Of a stretch of DNA of 64,000 nucleotides, positions 59,005 through 64,000 are shown one piece after another. Source of the DNA: Manihot esculenta (taxonomy: Eukaryota; Streptophyta; Magnoliopsida; Malpighiales; Euphorbiaceae); contig NC_035174.2 of the NCBI RefSeq assembly GCF_001659605.2, positions 9,048,402 to 9,112,401 on the forward strand, given 5' to 3'. Within the stretch, counting starts at the first letter, position 1, and each line of letters opens with the position of its first letter. A program made the translations under genes and the position numbers. The notes beneath the pieces are model-generated. The model made no database searches, was not told the origin of the DNA, and saw only the letters and a program-made list of their open reading frames with translations.

Positions 59005-59131
59005 AAAATTTCGTATTAAATTGCACTCCAAGGCTTAGTCTGGTGAAAAGTGCATCCTGTAACCTTGAAAGGTCTAAGGTTCGACTCCCCCAACCCCTAT
59101 TTCAAAAAAAAAAAAAAATTTCGTATTAAAT
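59005..59131 (+). mobile_element. Short tRNA-like SINE, copy 2
   Basis: A body of about 91 bp (59023-59113) ending in an A-tail, flanked by a perfect 18-bp duplication, AAAATTTCGTATTAAATT, at 59005-59022 and 59114-59131. It contains a canonical pol III B box, GGTTCGACTCC, and an A-box-like GGCTTAGTCTGGTG. The body matches the minus-strand element at 12494-12620. The perfect duplication implies a recent insertion. Confidence 0.87.
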
Positions 59132-60482
59132 TATTAAAAATTTACTAATTAATCTCTTAATATCAGCTTATTTTATATTTTTTATAATATTTAAAGATTA
59201 AAATTAACAGAAATATTAACTTACATACTTTTTAAAATATTATAGACGTTACAAATACAACTTCTATTACAACTTCTATTAAATTTTAACTTTTTACTTT
59301 TAATAATTTAAATTTTATATATTTTAATTTTTATTATCTTTGCTGAATTTGAATATTAAATTTATTAAAATTTTTATTTATTTATAGAGATTGAATTTAA
59401 AATTTAAATTTCAAGAACTAAAGTGTTGAATTTAAAAAATAGAGAAATAAATCTGTTAATTATGTAATATCTTAGAGACGAAAACATATTTTTTCTTTTA
59501 ATTTTTTGAAAGAAAAACCTATAAATTTAGGAGAATTAAATTTCAGAGACTAAAATATTGGATTCTTGTGATGTGTTCTAAAAAGACAGTTCGATCATTT
59601 TTAGTGATATTTTTTACGGAGAAACTTTTAATTTTAACAGAATTAAAATGGAGGATGAAAGTATTACATTTTAAAAATAGAGAAACGAATTTATTAATTA
59701 TGATATATTTTTGGGTTAAAAAGTAATTTTTCCTTTAGAAAATGGTAAAAAGTATTGTCCTTCTTTTCTTCAGAAGAAAAGTATTGGCAATTACATTATT
59801 GCCGGTTGCCACAACCCTTCTACAGAGTTAGTGGCTGCTCACAGATTCATATAACCACACTAGGCCAACTGATTAAACTGTGGACACAGCAAAAGTTGCA
59901 AAATATTAATATTCAACACATTTCCACTCGCTTAATCTTAACAAAGCTTATCCATAAGGAATGAAGTCCACTCTTGTCTGTGTGAAAAAGAAAACAGTCT
60001 GATCCATTTTTTATTCTAATTCTGTTTCTTACAATCTCTTCTCAAGTAAAAGGCTACCTTAATCCCAGTTCTTGGAAGCCAACTGTTGAGGCAATTCCAT
60101 GAACACTTGGTAAAAAGAGCTTTGGTGTGCAAATACAGACACAGGACACGAGTACACAAAATGGATATGCATGTCAAGAAGCAAACTCTCAGCACGATAT
60201 TCTATTTTGCTTTGAAAGATTGGCAAAAACAGAGATTTATCTGTTGCATGTAAAGATGAGGACATTCAAGTTGTCTGAAACTTTTACTGAGAGCTTTTTC
60301 AGCAGCAAAAATACAGGACCTGGCGGAGCTAAAGGATTTGGACCTTTTGGAAGTTATCAAATAACAAGAAGAGATAAACACATTAGAAATTCATCTATAT
60401 GCAGTGGCTTAAAATTATTTAACAGTTACTTATTATTTGCCCTTCCCCTTCTCATTATCTTCTGTAGATAACAACTGTTATT
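59132..60482. other. AT-rich spacer and 3' flank of the receptor kinase
   Basis: No independent gene. The part from about 60480 back to 60000 is probably 3' UTR of the minus-strand kinase. Plus-strand reading frames here (59755-59964, 60127-60471) show no domains. Confidence 0.4.
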
Positions 60483-62604
60483 CTACACGCTGTGCTCCAC
60501 TGTTTCAGATATCAGCAACTCTGTCGAAGAATCTGATTGAGGCTCTTCCACAGCAATGTGATCAGGGAAAGACAAAGGACTAGGAGGCAGTTGCATATCA
60601 TCAATGCTACTACTTAACATTTCCACAACTTTGGCCATCAATGGCCGATCAGATGCATTCTCTTGGATGCACCATAACCCGACTACACATAATTTTTTTG
60701 CTATTGCAGCCTCGGTCTCACTAACATTGTCAAGCTCTAAATCTCCTTCCCCGTTTAGACGGTCATAAACCCACGATGGGAAATATACTTTGCTTGAACT
60801 ATTTCCCTTTGCATCAGTGTTCCTTCTTCCTCGAGCCATTTCCAACAATAACATTCCAAAACTATAGACATCTGATTTGCAAGAAACAGCTCCAAGGTTG
60901 TTTGACATCAACTCAGGAGCAATGTACCCCATAGTTCCTCTTGCAGTACTGACCAACACAAAATCATATTCTTTGGGGTAAAATTTTGCAAGACCAAAAT
61001 CGGAAACTTTAGGGATGAAGTTATGGTCAAGCAGGACATTATGAGGCTTGATATCAAAATGAAGAATGCACACATCACATCCTGTATGTAGGTGCTCAAT
61101 TCCTTGTGCTGTCCCTACAGCAATTCGAAGAAGTCTCTCCCAACTCAATGGCTGAAGTTCTGTTTCTCCAGCAAATATGTACTTATCAAGAGACCTATTA
61201 ACCATATACTCAAAGAGAAGAGCACGATAAGATCCATCGCAACAGAATCCCACCAACTGTATTACATGAGCATGATGAATTTTACCAATTGTGAAGACTT
61301 CATTAATGAAGTCTACATCACTGCACTTGGAGTTGCCGAGCATTTTAACAGCAACTGAAAAGCCATCAGGAAGTTGTCCTTTGTACACTGTCCCAAAGCC
61401 ACCTTGGCCTAATTTATCTTTGAAATTGTCTGTAATTGCAATCAAATCAGAGTAAGAGTACCTTCTGGGCATCAAGGATCGTTGACTCGGTAGAAAGTTC
61501 TCCTTGTTATCTTCAGCCTTCTTTGCTGTTCTGTGTCTGTAAATTAGGAATCCAACTATAACTATTGGAGCAAGGATGAATCTCGCAATCAGATTTATGC
61601 CTGACCGAGCAAAAGAAGGAAACTTGTTAATTAGTTCAAAAACATCACAATCACATTGTCAAGTGCAAAATTTTCAATTTGGGATAATTACCTAACAAAA
61701 TATCCCAAATAGCATAAATGATACTTGAAACCAGAGGGGGTACATGTATGCCTGCACAACCACACAAGAAATGAAAAATTAAGTCCCCACCAGCACAAAT
61801 CAAGAAACAAAGTCGTACACCATTAGAGAGTAGTTGAAGAAAGAAGGAATATCAACCTGAAAAGTGGCATTCATAGATATTTGGTGTACCCAATGAGCTC
61901 AAACTGCAGGAACCACCGTCTGCAATGCAATCCCGGCACTCAACAGACCATTCAAGATCAAACCCTAACGCCATCAATTCCAAGATACTTTCATAAGAAG
62001 GGTACCATACAGCCTGGTAAATTGTGGGAACCCTCGAAGTGAAGGAACAGTAACCTTGAAGATCAGATATTATATATGTGCCATAACTAACATAAAAATG
62101 AGAACCATTTCCGCTCAAACAAGGAACTTTCCTATAAGCTGGATCATTGATCTCGCTTGAACATCTGAAGAAACTGGCAAACGTACTAGATACCAATCCC
62201 CTATAGCGACTATCATACTTTACCTCATTAATTGATACTGACTTGTACGGCAGGTTGCAGCTACCATTGGCTAAGTTAATATCAACCAGTCGGATTATAT
62301 GCCTGTCATAGGAAATTTGCTTGACGAAATACTTCCCTGAGTGAAATTCCAAAATGGGTTTGTTGTCCTGGCAAGAAATTTGATAGTCTGGATCTCCACA
62401 CTTGACTGGATCGGTGGTTAGGCGAAATGGGTAAGTGATGTTGGTGAGATCACCACACGAGGAAGAGCAAATTTGTTGGAGAACTCTTGCTTCAACTTCA
62501 ATTGTAGATAGAAAGATGAAGAGGGAAAGCACAAGAAGAGTGGAAATCGTCGGTGACTCTTGCTTTTTCATAGTTAAGGATAAGAAATTCAGATGAGTTT
62601 TCAT
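60483..62604 (-). CDS. LRK10L-type receptor-like kinase (rust-resistance Lr10-like), three exons
   Basis: A plasma-membrane receptor-like serine/threonine kinase with a wall-associated-type ectodomain, of the LRK10-like group known from cereal rust-resistance loci and PR5K-like relatives. Exons are 61857-62604, 61692-61751 and 60483-61600, giving 641 residues in frame. The signal peptide (TLLVLSLFIFLS, cleavage probably near EVEA) fits best from the second Met at 62571. The GUB_WAK_bind domain follows (CSSSCGDLTNITYPF, then CGDPDYQISC), ending in a Cys-rich WAK-association motif (CRDCIADGGSCS). A membrane segment, ARFILAPIVIVGFLIY, lies at about residues 274-289. The kinase has LGQGGFGTVYKG (about 333), VAVK Lys about 355, HFDIKPHN (Asp about 452), DFG about 470 and GTMGYIAPE (about 491-499). 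The catalytic loop has FD instead of RD, so it is a non-RD kinase, a feature common in immune receptors. A short second exon is typical of this group. Confidence 0.92.
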
Positions 62605-64000
62605 TTCAGCTGCTATCTTCTGACAGCAAACTGTGCTTTAGCGGAGTCTGTAGAGTGGAGGAAGTCTAAACTCATCAGTGGGTTCAAGTGCTCAGTTGAG
62701 TGAAATATTAAATACATTTTAATAAATTAATTAATAATAAATTTATAATATATAAATTAACAATAAATTTTTTTAAAAATAAATAATTAAAATATGTATT
62801 TTTATTAATAGAATGCAATAATTAAATGATTCAGACTTATATGAATCTGAAAATTCTACTCTTTTCATCCTTAATTTTAAAAAAATAATAATTAAAATAA
62901 ATTTAATTTATAATTTACAAGTAAAATGAAAATAATTATTTTATTAATAAAATAATATTTAAAGACTTGACATGTTAATCAAGCAATTGGACCTGTGGAA
63001 ACTGGAAAGGTACGTGGTCTTTGCAAGAAGGGACAGAAGACCAAGACTTCTACTCTTTGTTTTTTGTTTTTTTATCTGACAATACTTCTACCCGGTGGTT
63101 GTCTATCAAAGTCGATTGACTGAAGGGTTTCTCGGAACTCTCTTATAAATAAAAATATAACTTGATTTACTTACCTAATTACCCTTTTTAATCTTATTTC
63201 ACTCAATAATATCATAAAAATTTATAGTTTTGAATTCTGCATCTCAATTTATATTGTTGTGTCTATGATTTTTTTTTTAAAGGATGTATATACCATATAT
63301 TAAAAATAAAATAAATAAGATTATTTAAAATATCTAATGCGATTAAAGATAAAAAAAAAAATTTGTATCATCTTTACAATGCGATTATATAGGCATTATT
63401 TATTTATGTTTATTTGTATGGGAGTTGGGCTTTAAAATTTTATTAGGATACCCATTTTGCTTGCATTTTCAAAGGGCATTGAATATAAGATCACCACTTG
63501 TGGGCCTTCTTCTCCTCTACCCAACGACAGTGACCTAGGTTCATGCTCATCAATAAGTCTTCACTAAGCTTTCTACGTGACTTGAATGGTTAAAATTTAA
63601 TGGCTAAATAGTTAGCTTTTTGCGCATTCTTCCTTCAGCCTTAAATAGGATGCGTTGAGGACACATCTCAAGTGAAGGCTGTAGGCCATGCAACTAGGAC
63701 TATAATTGAGGCCTCCTCGTAGGTCCCATCTACGCCTCCATCCAAAATTAAATAACTTAATTATTATTTATTTTAAAGTATTTATTGATGGTTTAAAAAA
63801 AAAAAAAAACAACCTTCAAATTCAGAATTTTATTTAAATTAAAAAAATATATATTTGCTTGTCAATACATTGCATCTGCAGCGATCATAAATTATCTGAA
63901 TTGTATTTCATTTTGGCTTAGAAAGATCAAAAGAATTTTCCCTTCCCCTGTATAGCGAAATATTTACCTAAGACTTAACAAATATGATACCAAAAAATTA
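62605..64000. other. Receptor-kinase upstream region and intergenic DNA
   Basis: The stretch next to 62604 is the likely promoter of the minus-strand kinase, though I see no strong TATA box. The remainder is AT-rich. A GC-richer patch at about 63440-63730 has no ORF. Confidence 0.4.

Noticed and set aside
61092..61358. Plus-strand frame opposite the receptor kinase
   Set aside because: Antisense shadow of the kinase domain coding sequence.

Overview
This is a 64 kb piece of plant nuclear DNA, almost certainly from a eudicot. The genes carry GT-AG introns, the intergenic DNA is very AT-rich, and the window holds plant-specific families: a CCT/B-box protein, an LRK10L receptor kinase, plant L1-type LINEs with a C-terminal RNase H, and miR169 and miR482 hairpins. 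A miR482 hairpin followed directly by a miR1448-like hairpin is an arrangement known from poplar. Together with the gene content this makes Malpighiales (poplar, cassava, rubber or castor relatives) my best guess, but that is inference.

Layout: (1) 1-5.2 kb is AT-rich intergenic DNA. (2) 5.66-11.11 kb, plus strand: an eight-exon amino-acid/GABA permease (GABP/BAT1 type), whose largest intron holds broken Copia sequence. (3) About 11.8-11.9 kb, minus strand: a MIR169 hairpin with its own TATA box. (4) 12.5 kb: a very short tRNA-like SINE with target-site duplications. (5) 13.28-18.77 kb: a decayed LTR retrotransposon with a gag remnant, a roughly 69-bp tandem array and an antisense coding remnant. 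(6) 23.1-28.8 kb, plus: a five-exon CONSTANS-like protein with two B-boxes and a CCT domain, preceded by three upstream ORFs. (7) 31.4-33.5 kb, plus: a two-exon tandem CCCH zinc-finger protein. (8) 36.2-36.4 kb, plus: a MIR482 hairpin. (9) 36.84-41.17 kb, minus: a nearly full-length LINE with a clean 12-bp target duplication. (10) 43.7-52.06 kb, plus: an older LINE split by a 2,451-bp solo LTR. (11) 54.0-54.33 kb, plus: a MIR482 plus miR1448-like cluster. (12) 56.8-57.7 kb: a foldback element with long inverted repeats. (13) 57.8-58.4 kb: a transcript-like region with a 40-codon ORF. (14) 59.0 kb: a second SINE copy. (15) 60.5-62.6 kb, minus: an LRK10L/WAK-like receptor kinase.

How the parts relate: the strongest non-protein signal is the set of four microRNA hairpins. 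The three miR482-type mature strands are antisense to codons for G(M/I)GG(V/L)GK, the P-loop of NBS-LRR immune receptors. This fits the known role of miR482/2118 in silencing that family. The receptor kinase at the right end is also of a disease-resistance-associated type, but nothing in the sequence links it to the miRNAs. About a third of the window is transposon-derived, with clear nesting (a solo LTR inside a LINE) and measurable insertion scars. Exon boundaries were inferred by eye from splice consensus, reading frame and family similarity. No search, folding or expression data were available.
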